DNA of 64,000 bases, taken from assembly GCA_905200945.1 (NCBI GenBank), contig CAJKMG010000005.1, positions 58,754-122,753 of the forward strand, written 5' to 3'. The DNA is from an uncultured Akkermansia sp. GTDB taxonomy: Bacteria > Verrucomicrobiota > Verrucomicrobiia > Verrucomicrobiales > Akkermansiaceae. Below, in pieces: positions 8,725 to 16,893 of the stretch (the stretch's first letter is position 1; every line of letters begins with the position of its first letter). A program made the position numbers and the translations under genes. A model generated the notes under the pieces. That model was not told where the DNA came from. It saw only the letters and a list, made by a program, of their open reading frames with translations, and did no database searches.

Positions 8725-9548
8725 CGGATTTCTGCCCCCCCGACCGCATGGCTGTTCCGTCATCGCCTCGCGCAATTTGTCAAATTTTTCCAGAAATGCG
8801 GGCCGATAATCCAAATATGAAAAAACGCTCTGTAAAATTCTCCGTCTTCCATTCCAATCCCGCAACAAGGCGCTGCTCCCTCCAGGACAGAAAAACGGTA
8901 AAAACAAGCCACAAGACCTCCGGCCTTCCCTCTGCCCCGGGATTCCGGCGCCGGGACAAGGAATGACGGGCTACCAGTATTTTATCAATTCCTACTTCGT
9001 CCATATCGACAGTTTCAAACGCGAATCCTTCCAACGCATGCGTTTCCCGGTTAAAGGGATATGCCCCAGATCCTGCAGGATTAACCCGCTGACCGTATTG
9101 CAATCATACTTGGAATACAGCACACCTTCCTGAAAATGGACGAGAAAATTGAAAAATGAGTGCAGGCCGTCCACCGGACAGGCTCCATTCTCCCGAATGA
9201 CGGCATCAGAATCTTCATAAAGATCTGATTCCAATCAGGGTAATGCCTGCCTGGATTGTAGACAAAAACCTCTCCGGCTGCTTAAGCGGCTTCAAAGCGG
9301 CCGCGGCCAGCCTGTCGCTTTTTGCGCCTCGATTTCGAGCCTGATTTTTCAAAAGAAACAGCAGCAGATTCGGACATGGCCAGGGCGCCGTTCAGTAAAA
9401 TCAACCAGGCAATGACAAGCAACTCCATGTTGCATCAATATATTGCGAACCGGCCTGACATAACACCCGGCAGCGTGAAAAGTCAAAAAAGGCTCCCAAA
9501 AACAACAGACTCTCAATACCCGACGGATACTTTCCCAACCGTAACAAA
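8725..9548. other. Gene-poor region, probably degraded DNA
   Basis: About 820 bases without a convincing gene. Two overlapping minus-strand frames (8780-9103 and 8992-9234) and one plus frame (9322-9567) are open, but none has a recognisable domain, and neighbouring short frames shift into each other, as expected for a decayed gene. The phrase FETVDMDEVG in one minus frame faintly recalls the effector domain of LysR regulators, which often sit beside such redox clusters; I do not trust it enough to call it. Confidence 0.5.
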
Positions 9549-9581
9549 AAAACCCTGCAAGCAATGAACTTGCAGGGTTTT
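9549..9581 (-). terminator. Intrinsic terminator after initiator tRNA
   Basis: A perfect inverted repeat AACCCTGCAAG / CTTGCAGGGTT with a 7-base loop, followed on the minus strand by a run of T, lies 5 bp beyond the CCA end of the tRNA gene. Its arms are flanked by A/T on both sides, so it may act in both directions. Confidence 0.85.
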
Positions 9582-9585
9582 CAAA

Positions 9586-9662
<77 letters not shown>

Positions 9663-10012
9663 ATTTAAAGAGCATCCGTAGAGGAGTGCGCAATCGTTAT
9701 AAGCTATTTCCGCAGCATGTCAAGCACTTTCAAATAATTTTTTTATGCCCGCAGTTGTATGACAGAAATTCTGAAACGCACTCCGGAGACGCAGGAAGGT
9801 AACAAACAGAAACAGCCGCTCCCCGATTGATTGGCTCACAACAGGTAGGAGAGTCTTCCGGTCCCGGCATATGGGAACAGAAACGGAAAAGAGCCTTTCC
9901 CTGCATATGAAAAAAAGAAAGGATTCCTCGACAAACATTGTCAAACCTGTATATCTTGAAAGGTGCGGACCGGGGGTCCGCGCATTAACATCAACTAGAA
10001 AGAGGTACGACA
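9663..10012. other. Intergenic region between tRNA-fMet and hpf
   Basis: A 350-base stretch with divergent promoters expected for the tRNA (minus) and hpf (plus). It holds a GC-rich imperfect palindrome (CGGACC...GGTCCGC near 9966-9980) about 30 bp before hpf. I see no gene or known RNA in it. Confidence 0.4.
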
Positions 10013-10606
10013 ATGCAAAAGGTAAACGTAAACACACCCATTACGATCACGGGGCGCCACGTGGAAGTCACAGACGCGATTCGGGAATTCGTAACGAAAA
10101 AGATTGAGGGGATCCGCCTGGATTTCCCGCGCATTATGGAGGTTAAAGTACTGCTTGATGTGCAACGCGACCGCAAGATTTCCCAGGTAATCCTGTTCTG
10201 TTCAGACCATATTACCATTGACGCGTCCACGGAAGGGACGGACATGTACGCCTGCATTGATGAGACGATCACCAAAATCATGCGCCGCATGCGCAAGCAT
10301 AAAACGCGCCTGATGAAGAATTTCCGTCCCCATCATCAGGAGACTATCCGCAAACTGGATGAAACGGTATATGACGATTCCGTGCTGGATTATCCCGGAG
10401 ATTCCCAGGAAGACCCGGAACCCCTGCTCATTCACAGAGAAAGCTACAATCTCAAAAAGCTTTACAAGGAAGAAGCCATCATGGAACTGGAACTTTCAGA
10501 CAAGCCCTTCGTGCTCTATAGGAATGCGCGGCGCGACGTGCTCCAGATCGTATACCGGAGACCGGACGGGGACTACTCTATCATTGAGCTTGGGACCAGC
10601 CTGTAA
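10013..10606 (+). CDS. hpf: Long-form ribosome hibernation promoting factor
   Basis: The 197-residue protein has the two parts of long HPF. Residues about 5-105 form the YfiA/HPF ribosome-binding domain, opening with ITGRHVEVTDAIREFV and ending in basic helices (KIMRRMRKHKTRL). After an acidic linker the C-terminal dimerisation domain follows (about 140-197), with KPFVLYRNARRD and IVYRRPDGDYSIIEL. Long HPF binds 30S subunits and joins two 70S ribosomes into inactive 100S dimers in slow growth. The start is an ATG preceded by GAAAGAGG, a good ribosome-binding site. Two strong hairpins downstream make it a single-gene transcript. Confidence 0.93.
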   Translation: MQKVNVNTPITITGRHVEVTDAIREFVTKKIEGIRLDFPRIMEVKVLLDVQRDRKISQVILFCSDHITIDASTEGTDMYACIDETITKIMRRMRKHKTRLMKNFRPHHQETIRKLDETVYDDSVLDYPGDSQEDPEPLLIHRESYNLKKLYKEEAIMELELSDKPFVLYRNARRDVLQIVYRRPDGDYSIIELGTSL

Positions 10607-10611
10607 GCGTA

Positions 10612-10640
10612 AAAAACGGTTTTGAAACAAACCGTTTCTC
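10612..10640 (+). terminator. Hairpin after hpf
   Basis: Perfect inverted repeat AAACGGTTT / AAACCGTTT starting 7 bp after the hpf stop, ending in TTTCTC. Probably the first of two tandem terminators. Confidence 0.6.
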
Positions 10641-10650
10641 ATAACGCATC

Positions 10651-10690
10651 AAAAAGAGCAGGACTCCAGAAACCGGGGTTCTGCTCTTTT
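10651..10690 (+). terminator. Second, stronger terminator after hpf
   Basis: Long stem with outer arms AAAAGAGCAG / CTGCTCTTTT and a partly paired inner part, ending in TTTT. It closes the hpf unit before the small lipoprotein gene. Confidence 0.8.
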
Positions 10691-10818
10691 CTGTAATGCC
10701 GTGACATGGAACAAGAAAATCTCTTGATTTCTACCTGTCACCATTTACATTGGTCCCAGCAAACCTCCGTGGATGCGGAGGTTCCAGTAGTTAATAAACA
10801 CTGTATTTAATTCGAATT

Positions 10819-10947
10819 ATGAAGAACATCGCTATCCTCGCCATCGCCGGCGCCGCTTGCCTGGTCGCTTCTTGCTCCCAGCAGCAGCAGCAACAGCAAA
10901 CCACCGCTCCTGCTCCCGCTCCGGTTGTGCAGGCCAAGGGCAAGTAA
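10819..10947 (+). CDS. 42-residue poly-Gln lipoprotein
   Basis: A very small gene whose product is almost only a lipoprotein signal plus a short tail. A hydrophobic stretch (IAILAIAGAACLVA) leads to the lipobox VASC (Cys19), followed by Ser, seven Gln in a row, a TTAPAPAP linker and a Lys-rich end (QAKGK). It should be lipid-anchored in the membrane. It has its own unit: a plausible promoter (TTGATT, 16 bp, TACATT near 10723-10750), a 5'-leader hairpin at 10762-10783 (AACCTCCG / CGGAGGTT) and a textbook terminator 50 bp after the stop. That setting argues for a real and possibly highly expressed gene. It is similar in kind to entericidin-like or Lpp-like peptides, but I cannot assign a family. 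Confidence 0.7.
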   Translation: MKNIAILAIAGAACLVASCSQQQQQQQTTAPAPAPVVQAKGK

Positions 10948-10997
10948 GTTTGCAGCGGGGTTTTGCCCTGCAACACTAGCAAATCATCCAATTAATC

Positions 10998-11028
10998 CGC
11001 ACTCGGTGTACGCACTGAGTGCGTTTTT
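10998..11028 (+). terminator. Intrinsic terminator after small lipoprotein
   Basis: An 11-bp stem (CGCACTCGGTG with CACTGAGTGCG, one G-U pair) with a TACG tetraloop, followed by five T. Confidence 0.92.
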
Positions 11029-11178
11029 ATTTACCCTGGGGCCGGGTTCCCTCCGCCATTTGCCGATTTGCCGGAACTTTACTTAAAAACAGCGGCTACC
11101 TCAACAGACGCGCGCATGTACGGCCACGCCGGCGCCAACCGCCGTTATGCAGCACCGCAGCCGCATCAGGCTTCCCCT

Positions 11179-11886
11179 TTATTCGGCGGCAGCCTTCGCC
11201 TCATTTTTCTGATCAGACTGGAATATCCGCTGAACCATCATGGGGCGTTTCCTGGCCCATCCGGGCCAGACCAGATGATGTTCCATGCCATAGGAATGGC
11301 CCTCCGGGAAAGCCTTGGAAACAAACGGTTCCCGCCAATCCTCCTCCCATTTGCCGCCTTCCCGGTCCTTCTGGGTCAGCGTCACCAGATGCCCGCAATT
11401 CTTCCAGGCATCCAGAACAATGGAGCCCTGCAATCCCTCCCCGGCGGCATTGACATACACGCAACTGTGCTCCCTGCCCGTTCCACGGTCTCGGATCGTC
11501 AGCCCTATGCGGAAATACTTCATGGGTCGGCGGCGCAGATCCCGGTACAAATCCTGCTGGACCTGCCAGCACAAACCTCTGTCGCGCAGGTTGGAATTGA
11601 CCAGAATGTTATTCAGCCAGCCAAACAGCACAGTCCTGTTGTCCCGGGCAATCGCGGCGGACTGAACCACAGCCGTGTCCGCCAGCCATCTGGCCTCCGC
11701 TCCGGCAGCGGGAAGAGCGGCCTTGTCCGGCGGCAGCAGTGCCAGGAAAGCATTTGCCAAACCGGACATTTGCTGCTGCACGTGAGGTTTTTGCATATAA
11801 TCCTCCGCCGGAGGAGTACAACAGGAACTCCATCCGCACAAAAGGGCGGCAGTAAGCAAAAGCCTGAACGTCGGCATGGTCGGCAT
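11179..11886 (-). CDS. Putative lipoprotein of unknown function
   Basis: A 235-residue protein that I do not recognise. It begins with a hydrophobic export signal (FRLLLTAALLCGW) ending in SSCC, which could be a lipid-attachment site although it is not a classic lipobox. The rest is soluble and mixed alpha/beta, with a conserved-looking central part rich in aromatic and charged residues (CWQVQQDLYRDLRRRPMKYFRIGL) and a WKNCGHLVTLTQKDREGGKWEEDWREPF segment rich in Trp. It ends in an alanine- and lysine-rich tail. It is transcribed divergently from the ABC-F gene, 122 bp away, with no partner gene. Starts at 11886, 11880 or 11877 are possible. Confidence 0.6.
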   Translation of the reverse strand: MPTMPTFRLLLTAALLCGWSSCCTPPAEDYMQKPHVQQQMSGLANAFLALLPPDKAALPAAGAEARWLADTAVVQSAAIARDNRTVLFGWLNNILVNSNLRDRGLCWQVQQDLYRDLRRRPMKYFRIGLTIRDRGTGREHSCVYVNAAGEGLQGSIVLDAWKNCGHLVTLTQKDREGGKWEEDWREPFVSKAFPEGHSYGMEHHLVWPGWARKRPMMVQRIFQSDQKNEAKAAAE

Positions 11887-12008
11887 GGCGCGCCAAGGCT
11901 ACCAGACTACGCGCAGAAATCCAGTAAAGCTTTCAAAAATGCCTGCCTCCGCCCTGACGGCTCTTGCCTTCCCCTTTCCGGCCCGGTAGAATACGGTCCC
12001 TCTTCACC

Positions 12009-13619
12009 ATGCTGACAATCAAAAACCTCACGAAATCTCACGCCGGACGGACCTTGTTCAGGGAAACGGAAATGACCATTAACTGGGGGGAACGAGTAGC
12101 TCTGGTTGGCCCCAACGGAGCAGGCAAATCCACCCTGTTCCGCATGATTCTGGGAGAAGACACGCCGGACGAAGGCTCCATCAGCATGGATGAATACGCC
12201 ATTGTGGGCTACCTTCCCCAGGAAGCCAGCGAACCCAAGGATGAAACCGTGCTGGAAATCGCCCTGGGAATCACGCCGGAAATGGAACAGGCCATCCATA
12301 TCATCCGGACTGCGGAAAACGCCAACAGGACAGATACGCCGGAGTACGCGGAAGCCATTGATACCTTCAACGCCGCCAACGGCTACCAGCTGGAGCCCAA
12401 GGCCAAGAAAATTCTCAAAGGGCTGGCCTTTCGGGAAAGCGACTTCCACCGCCCCGCCCGGGAAATGTCCGGCGGCTGGATTATGCGCGCGTACCTGGCC
12501 AAGCTCCTTGTCCTGGAACCGGACCTCCTGATGCTGGACGAGCCTACCAACCATCTGGACCTCCTGTCCCTGCTGTGGCTCCAGCGATACCTGAAAAACT
12601 ACCCCGGCGCCATCCTGATGATTTCCCACGACCGGGATTTTATGGATGAGCTGGTGGAAAGCGTGTACGACATCGACAATGAAGAGCTGGTGGAATACCG
12701 CGGCAACTACTCGGACTTCCTCCAACAGAAAGACGTGCGCTTCGAACAGCTTCAGGCGGCTTACCGCAACCAGCAGAAGGAAATAGCGCACATTCAGGAA
12801 TTTATTGACCGTTTCCGCTCCATTAATTCCAAGGCCGGACAGGTCCAGAGCCGCATCAAACAGCTGGAAAAGATGAAGCTCATCCAAAAACCGGTAGCCC
12901 GCAGGAAAGTATTTAAATTCAACTTCCCCCAGCCGCCGCGCAGCACCCAGAAAGTCATTGAGCTGGAAAAAGTCTGCCAATCCTATGGCGACCGCAGGGT
13001 TTATGAAAACCTGGACTTGCTGGTGGAACGCGGGGAACGTACTGTTCTCGTTGGCCCGAACGGCGCGGGAAAATCCACTCTTCTGAAAATCCTGGCGGGT
13101 ATCATTCCCATTGACTCCGGACAGCGCATCCCCGGCACCACCACGCGCATCGGCTACTTCTCCCAGGCGCGAACGGAAAACCTGAATCCGGAAAATACCG
13201 TTCTGGAGGAAATTATGAAATGCAGCGCTGAAATCCGGGAGGAAGAAGCGCGCTCCATCCTGGGTTCCTTCCTGTTCCGGAGGCTGGATGTGGAAAAACG
13301 CGTCAGCGTTCTTTCCGGCGGGGAGAAATCGCGGCTCAGTCTGGTCAAATTCCTGGTGGATCCGCCCAACCTCCTGCTGATGGATGAGCCGACCACCCAC
13401 CTGGATCTTTTGTCCGTGGAAGCTCTGGTGCAGGCTCTGAAGCATTATGAGGGAACACTGGTCTTCATCTCCCACGACGTGCACTTCATCCGTTCTCTGG
13501 CGCAAAAAACCCTGCATGTGAACCGGGGGACCATCACCTCCTATGCGGGCGGATATGACTACTATCTGGAAAAATCGGGCATTTTGGACAATGAGAAAGG
13601 CGGCATCACGGCGGAATAG
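12009..13619 (+). CDS. ABC-F family ATPase
   Basis: A 536-residue soluble protein with two tandem ABC domains and no membrane segment. Domain 1 has GPNGAGKS (34-41), the signature SGGW and Walker B LLMLDEPTNHLD; domain 2 repeats GPNGAGKS, LSGGEKS and LLLMDEPTTHLD. Between them lies a charged helical linker (about 240-300, YRNQQKEIAHIQEFIDRFR...), the part that reaches into the ribosome in ABC-F proteins. Members rescue or tune translating ribosomes, and some protect against antibiotics; the subtype cannot be fixed by eye. I chose the ATG at 12009 rather than the upstream TTG at 11964, because the sequence from MLTIKNLTKS aligns with the normal start of the family. Confidence 0.9.
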   Translation: MLTIKNLTKSHAGRTLFRETEMTINWGERVALVGPNGAGKSTLFRMILGEDTPDEGSISMDEYAIVGYLPQEASEPKDETVLEIALGITPEMEQAIHIIRTAENANRTDTPEYAEAIDTFNAANGYQLEPKAKKILKGLAFRESDFHRPAREMSGGWIMRAYLAKLLVLEPDLLMLDEPTNHLDLLSLLWLQRYLKNYPGAILMISHDRDFMDELVESVYDIDNEELVEYRGNYSDFLQQKDVRFEQLQAAYRNQQKEIAHIQEFIDRFRSINSKAGQVQSRIKQLEKMKLIQKPVARRKVFKFNFPQPPRSTQKVIELEKVCQSYGDRRVYENLDLLVERGERTVLVGPNGAGKSTLLKILAGIIPIDSGQRIPGTTTRIGYFSQARTENLNPENTVLEEIMKCSAEIREEEARSILGSFLFRRLDVEKRVSVLSGGEKSRLSLVKFLVDPPNLLLMDEPTTHLDLLSVEALVQALKHYEGTLVFISHDVHFIRSLAQKTLHVNRGTITSYAGGYDYYLEKSGILDNEKGGITAE

Positions 13620-13681
13620 GGTCCTTTCTTCATCCTCCCCTTTTCCCCTGCCATGAATTTCATCCTGCTTTTTAAGGCAGG

Positions 13682-13995
13682 ATGAAGGTTTTTCTTATTC
13701 CTGTCCTGTATTCTGCGCTCCTGTCCGGAATCTCCCCCGTACTTGGTGAAACGGCCGCCGGAACGGATTCCCCTGCAGCAACGGCTCCGGCGGAAAAAAT
13801 CCCCTCCGCGGAGTCCCTGATCAACCGGGCTTTTCCCTTTGCCATCAATATCCGGCAGACATTGGAGGCGTTCAGGACGAGGAAAACGCAGACAAAGCCG
13901 TCAAAACGCGGCAAGACATTCAGAAGGGCCTCCGGCATTTCCTCCGGCTCCAGGATAAATTGAACAATGCGGAAAATGAAGAAGATGAACAGTAG
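13682..13995 (+). pseudogene. Small secreted protein interrupted by a frameshift
   Basis: The first frame gives a good signal peptide (MKVFLIPVLYSALLSGISPVLG) and a Thr/Ala/Pro-rich start, then after about residue 60 turns into a basic, unlikely tail. In a neighbouring frame the same DNA encodes a clean acidic helical tail: VQDEENADKAVKTRQDIQ, then KGLRHFLRLQDKLNNAENE, ending with TAG at 13995. The switch lies between about 13830 and 13870. Either this is a recent frameshift in a gene for a short secreted helical protein, or the sequence has an indel error. Function unknown. Confidence 0.55.
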
Positions 13996-14119
13996 CCTCA
14001 TCTGTCCCGTTTCCCTACCTCATGGCATGTCCGCTCCCCTTTCCCCGTATGGACTCCTGCGCGGCCAGGTCCATTTCAAGCTTGCCGGAACCGTGAAAAA
14101 CGGGTTTACTATGGGCAGC

Positions 14120-14866
14120 ATGCAAAAATTAGCAGGTAAAACAGCCATCGTCACCGGCGCTGGCCGCGGAATCGGCAATGCCGTCGCGCGCCGCTTCGCT
14201 TCGGAAGGAGCCAGGGTCATCCTGATCAGCCGCAGCCCGTCCAGCTGCGGGGGAGCTGCAGAAGAAATCAACAAGGAATTTCCGGATTCCTGCAAGGCCT
14301 ACCCCTGCGACGTAGCGGATTACGCGGCCGTTCAGGAAACCATGGCCGCCATTTTGAAGGACTTCCCGCAGATTGACATTCTGGTGAACAACGCCGGCAT
14401 CACGCGGGACTCCCTGATGCTCCGCATGAAGGAGGAAGACTGGGATGCCGTTCTGGACACCAACCTGAAAAGCGCGTTCAATACGGTCAAGGCCCTCCAG
14501 CGCGTTCTTATGAAATCCCCGGCCGGGCGCATCATCAACATGAGCTCCGTCATCGGACTCGTCGGCAACATCGGCCAGGCCAATTACGCCGCTTCCAAGG
14601 CGGGCCTCATCGGCTTCACCAAATCCCTGGCCCAGGAATTCGCTCCGCGCAAAGTCACATGCAACGCTATTGCTCCCGGCTTCATCTCCACGGAAATGTC
14701 CAACGCCATCCCCGACAATCTCAAGGAAGAAATCGTTAAGAAAATTCCCTTGAAGGAACAAGGCTCCGTGGAAGACATCGCAGCCCTGACGGCCTTTCTT
14801 GCCTCTGACGATGCCCGTTACATCACCGGACAGGTCATTGCCTGCGACGGAGGCATGACGATGTAG
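14120..14866 (+). CDS. fabG: 3-oxoacyl-[acyl-carrier-protein] reductase
   Basis: A 248-residue SDR of exactly FabG length and pattern: TGAGRGIG at the NADPH loop, NNAGITRDSL after the fourth strand, the Ser in NMSSVIG, and YAASKAG carrying the Tyr/Lys pair. NAIAPGFISTEM and the end ITGQVIACDGGMTM are typical of FabG. It reduces 3-oxoacyl-ACP with NADPH in each round of fatty-acid elongation. The ATG at 14120 gives the standard length; an in-frame ATG at 14111 adds three residues. No other fab gene is next to it (acpP lies 12 kb away). The FGE-fold lipoprotein starts 23 bp after its stop. Confidence 0.9.
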   Translation: MQKLAGKTAIVTGAGRGIGNAVARRFASEGARVILISRSPSSCGGAAEEINKEFPDSCKAYPCDVADYAAVQETMAAILKDFPQIDILVNNAGITRDSLMLRMKEEDWDAVLDTNLKSAFNTVKALQRVLMKSPAGRIINMSSVIGLVGNIGQANYAASKAGLIGFTKSLAQEFAPRKVTCNAIAPGFISTEMSNAIPDNLKEEIVKKIPLKEQGSVEDIAALTAFLASDDARYITGQVIACDGGMTM

Positions 14867-14889
14867 GGCATTCCGGTTTACACCATTCC

Positions 14890-16092
14890 ATGCGCGGCAT
14901 TTTCCTTGTTTCCTGCTTTCTGGGAGGAAGCGCCCTGCTGTCCGGGTGCCGGGAAGAAAATTCCCCCCGCCCGGCCACGGAAGACGCCGTGCGCATTACA
15001 AGCGCGCGCCAGTGGGGGGAAAGCCGTTCTGCGCTGCAAAAACGGGAACTGGACCGCGCTGCCGGTCCTGCCCTTCCCGTTCCGGATGATCTGCCGTCCC
15101 GGGAACTGGTCGGCACGACGCGCCAAATCCATCAGCTCATTCAAGCTTCCGGAAATCCGGCGCGTTTTGAATCCTACACGGAAACGGTGCCCGCAGCGGG
15201 AGCGGTTCTGCGCATGATCGCCATACCGGGAGGAACATTCCTTATGGGGAGTCCCGCGGAAGAGCCTCACCGGAAACCGGACGAAGGTCCGCAGCATGAA
15301 GTGAGCATCTCTCCTTTCTGGATCTCGGAAACGGAAATCCCTTGGGAACTTTATACGGCCTTCATGGAAAACGGGCGGCCGCGCGCCAAGGATGGTCAGC
15401 TTCTGGAGGAACAGCCGGATGACGAACTCTGGGACTCCGTGACGCAGCCTACCGCCCCTTACACCGCCATGAATCTGGGCATGGGCCACGGCTATGAACA
15501 CGGTCTGCCCGCCATCTCCATGTCCCATCACGCCGCCAGCAAATTCTGCGAATGGCTGAGCGCCCAGACCGGGCATTACTACCGCCTGCCGACGGAAGCG
15601 GAATGGGAATACGCCTGCCGGGCCGGCTCCCCGGGCGCCTACTCTTACGGAAACGGGGAAGCCCCCCTGGACCAGTACGCCTGGTACTGGAACAATTCCA
15701 ATGACCGTTACCAGAAAACAGGCTCTAAAAAACCGAATAAGTGGGGACTCCGGGACATGCACGGAAATGTGGCGGAATGGGTTTTGGACTCCTACGTTCC
15801 GGACGCCTACGGCAAGCGGAGCGGCTTGCCGGCGAAAGACCCCCTGATCATCGTCCCCGGAGCTCCCCACATCGTTCGAGGCGGTTCGTGGGAAGACGAT
15901 CCGGACGGCCTGCGAAGCGCTGCGCGCCGTGCCAGCACCCCCGCCTGGAACCGTCAGGATCCTCAAAACCCTAAAAGCATCTGGTACCTGACGGATGGAG
16001 GCATGGTCGGATTCCGCGTGGTGCGCCCCATGAACATTCCGGATGTCATGACAATACACCGCCTCTGGAACTTCTCCAAGGGGGAGCCGTAA
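14890..16092 (+). CDS. FGE/SUMF1-fold lipoprotein, catalytic Cys pair absent
   Basis: A 400-residue protein with a lipoprotein signal (LLSGC, Cys20) and, from about residue 105 to 375, the formylglycine-generating-enzyme fold: IPGGTFLMGS at the start, RLPTEAEWEYACRAG, DMHGNVAEWVLD and VRGGSWEDD followed by GFRVVR at the end. True FGEs have two Cys a few residues after the RGGS(W/Y) motif; here that stretch reads EDDPDGLRSAARR with no Cys, so it should not make formylglycine. Related proteins without the Cys pair include surface or periplasmic proteins of other function. It lies 23 bp behind fabG and 13 bp before a GNAT gene. Lipid-anchored in the envelope; role unknown. Confidence 0.85.
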   Translation: MRGIFLVSCFLGGSALLSGCREENSPRPATEDAVRITSARQWGESRSALQKRELDRAAGPALPVPDDLPSRELVGTTRQIHQLIQASGNPARFESYTETVPAAGAVLRMIAIPGGTFLMGSPAEEPHRKPDEGPQHEVSISPFWISETEIPWELYTAFMENGRPRAKDGQLLEEQPDDELWDSVTQPTAPYTAMNLGMGHGYEHGLPAISMSHHAASKFCEWLSAQTGHYYRLPTEAEWEYACRAGSPGAYSYGNGEAPLDQYAWYWNNSNDRYQKTGSKKPNKWGLRDMHGNVAEWVLDSYVPDAYGKRSGLPAKDPLIIVPGAPHIVRGGSWEDDPDGLRSAARRASTPAWNRQDPQNPKSIWYLTDGGMVGFRVVRPMNIPDVMTIHRLWNFSKGEP

Positions 16093-16105
16093 AGAAAAAC
16101 TTTTC

Positions 16106-16762
16106 ATGATCATTGCGTTAAGAACGGAGCAACCCGCAGACCATGCTCAAACGGAACATGTCACGAGAGAAGCGTTCTGGAATTATTACGTACCCGGCTG
16201 CAATGAACATTACCTGCTCCATATCATGCGCGGCAGCACTTCCTTCATCCCGGAGCTGGATGTAGTCGCCGTCCACGGCAGCCGCATTGTCGGAAACATC
16301 GTTTATGCAACATCCGTCATCAGGACAGACGGCGGAAAAGAATACGAAGTGCTGGGCATGGGGCCCATTGCCGTCCTTCCGGAATACCAGCGCCGGGGAA
16401 TAGGCCGGCGCATGATCGACTACACCAGAGCCCGGGCGCGTGAAATGGGATTCCGCGCCATTTTGCTGTACGGAGACCCGGACTATTATTCACGCTGCGG
16501 ATTCGTTCCCGCGGAAATGCTGGGCATCAGAACGGCGGATGACATGTATGCGGCAGCCCTCCAGGCCTGTGAATTGCAAAGAAATTCCCTGTCCGGCCTG
16601 AAAGGCCGCTATGTGGAAGCAGACGTGTATCATATGGACGAAAAGAGCGCTGCCGAATTTGACCGGCATTTTCCGGCAAAGAAAAGACTTTCCGGTACTC
16701 CCTCACAACAACGCTTCCAGCAAATTGCCGCCATGCGGAAAAAACCGGATACGGCTCCCTGA
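16106..16762 (+). CDS. GNAT N-acetyltransferase, YhbS-like
   Basis: A 218-residue cytosolic protein with the GNAT acetyl-CoA fold in its first 145 residues: LGMGPIAVLPEYQRRGIGRRMI is the strand-4/P-loop (motif A, R/Q-x-x-G-x-G/A) and ILLYGDPDYYSRCGFVPA is motif B, the pattern of the YhbS group (COG3153). The remaining C-terminal part is basic and helical. It follows the FGE-fold gene by 13 bp and ends the fabG run; a shared bidirectional terminator lies between it and the convergent PEP-CTERM gene. Substrate unknown. Confidence 0.8.
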   Translation: MIIALRTEQPADHAQTEHVTREAFWNYYVPGCNEHYLLHIMRGSTSFIPELDVVAVHGSRIVGNIVYATSVIRTDGGKEYEVLGMGPIAVLPEYQRRGIGRRMIDYTRARAREMGFRAILLYGDPDYYSRCGFVPAEMLGIRTADDMYAAALQACELQRNSLSGLKGRYVEADVYHMDEKSAAEFDRHFPAKKRLSGTPSQQRFQQIAAMRKKPDTAP

Positions 16763-16838
16763 CCCCGGAACCCCGTACCTCCGGAGGGCATAAACCCCGC
16801 ACGCGGATAAGTAATCCTTCCTCTCCGGATATAAAAAC

Positions 16839-16865
16839 AAGGGCTGTTCCGTAAGAACAGCCCTT
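16839..16865. terminator. Bidirectional terminator between GNAT and PEP-CTERM genes
   Basis: Perfect 11-bp inverted repeat AAGGGCTGTTC / GAACAGCCCTT with a 5-base loop between two convergent genes. A-rich bases lie on the left, so the minus direction ends in T as well. Confidence 0.88.
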
Positions 16866-16893
16866 ATCTGCCGATTTTTCGCCATCAGGAAAC

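Noticed and set aside
8780..9234. Possible LysR-type regulator remnant on the minus strand
   Set aside because: Only one short phrase recalls the family and the frames are broken. Too weak to annotate.
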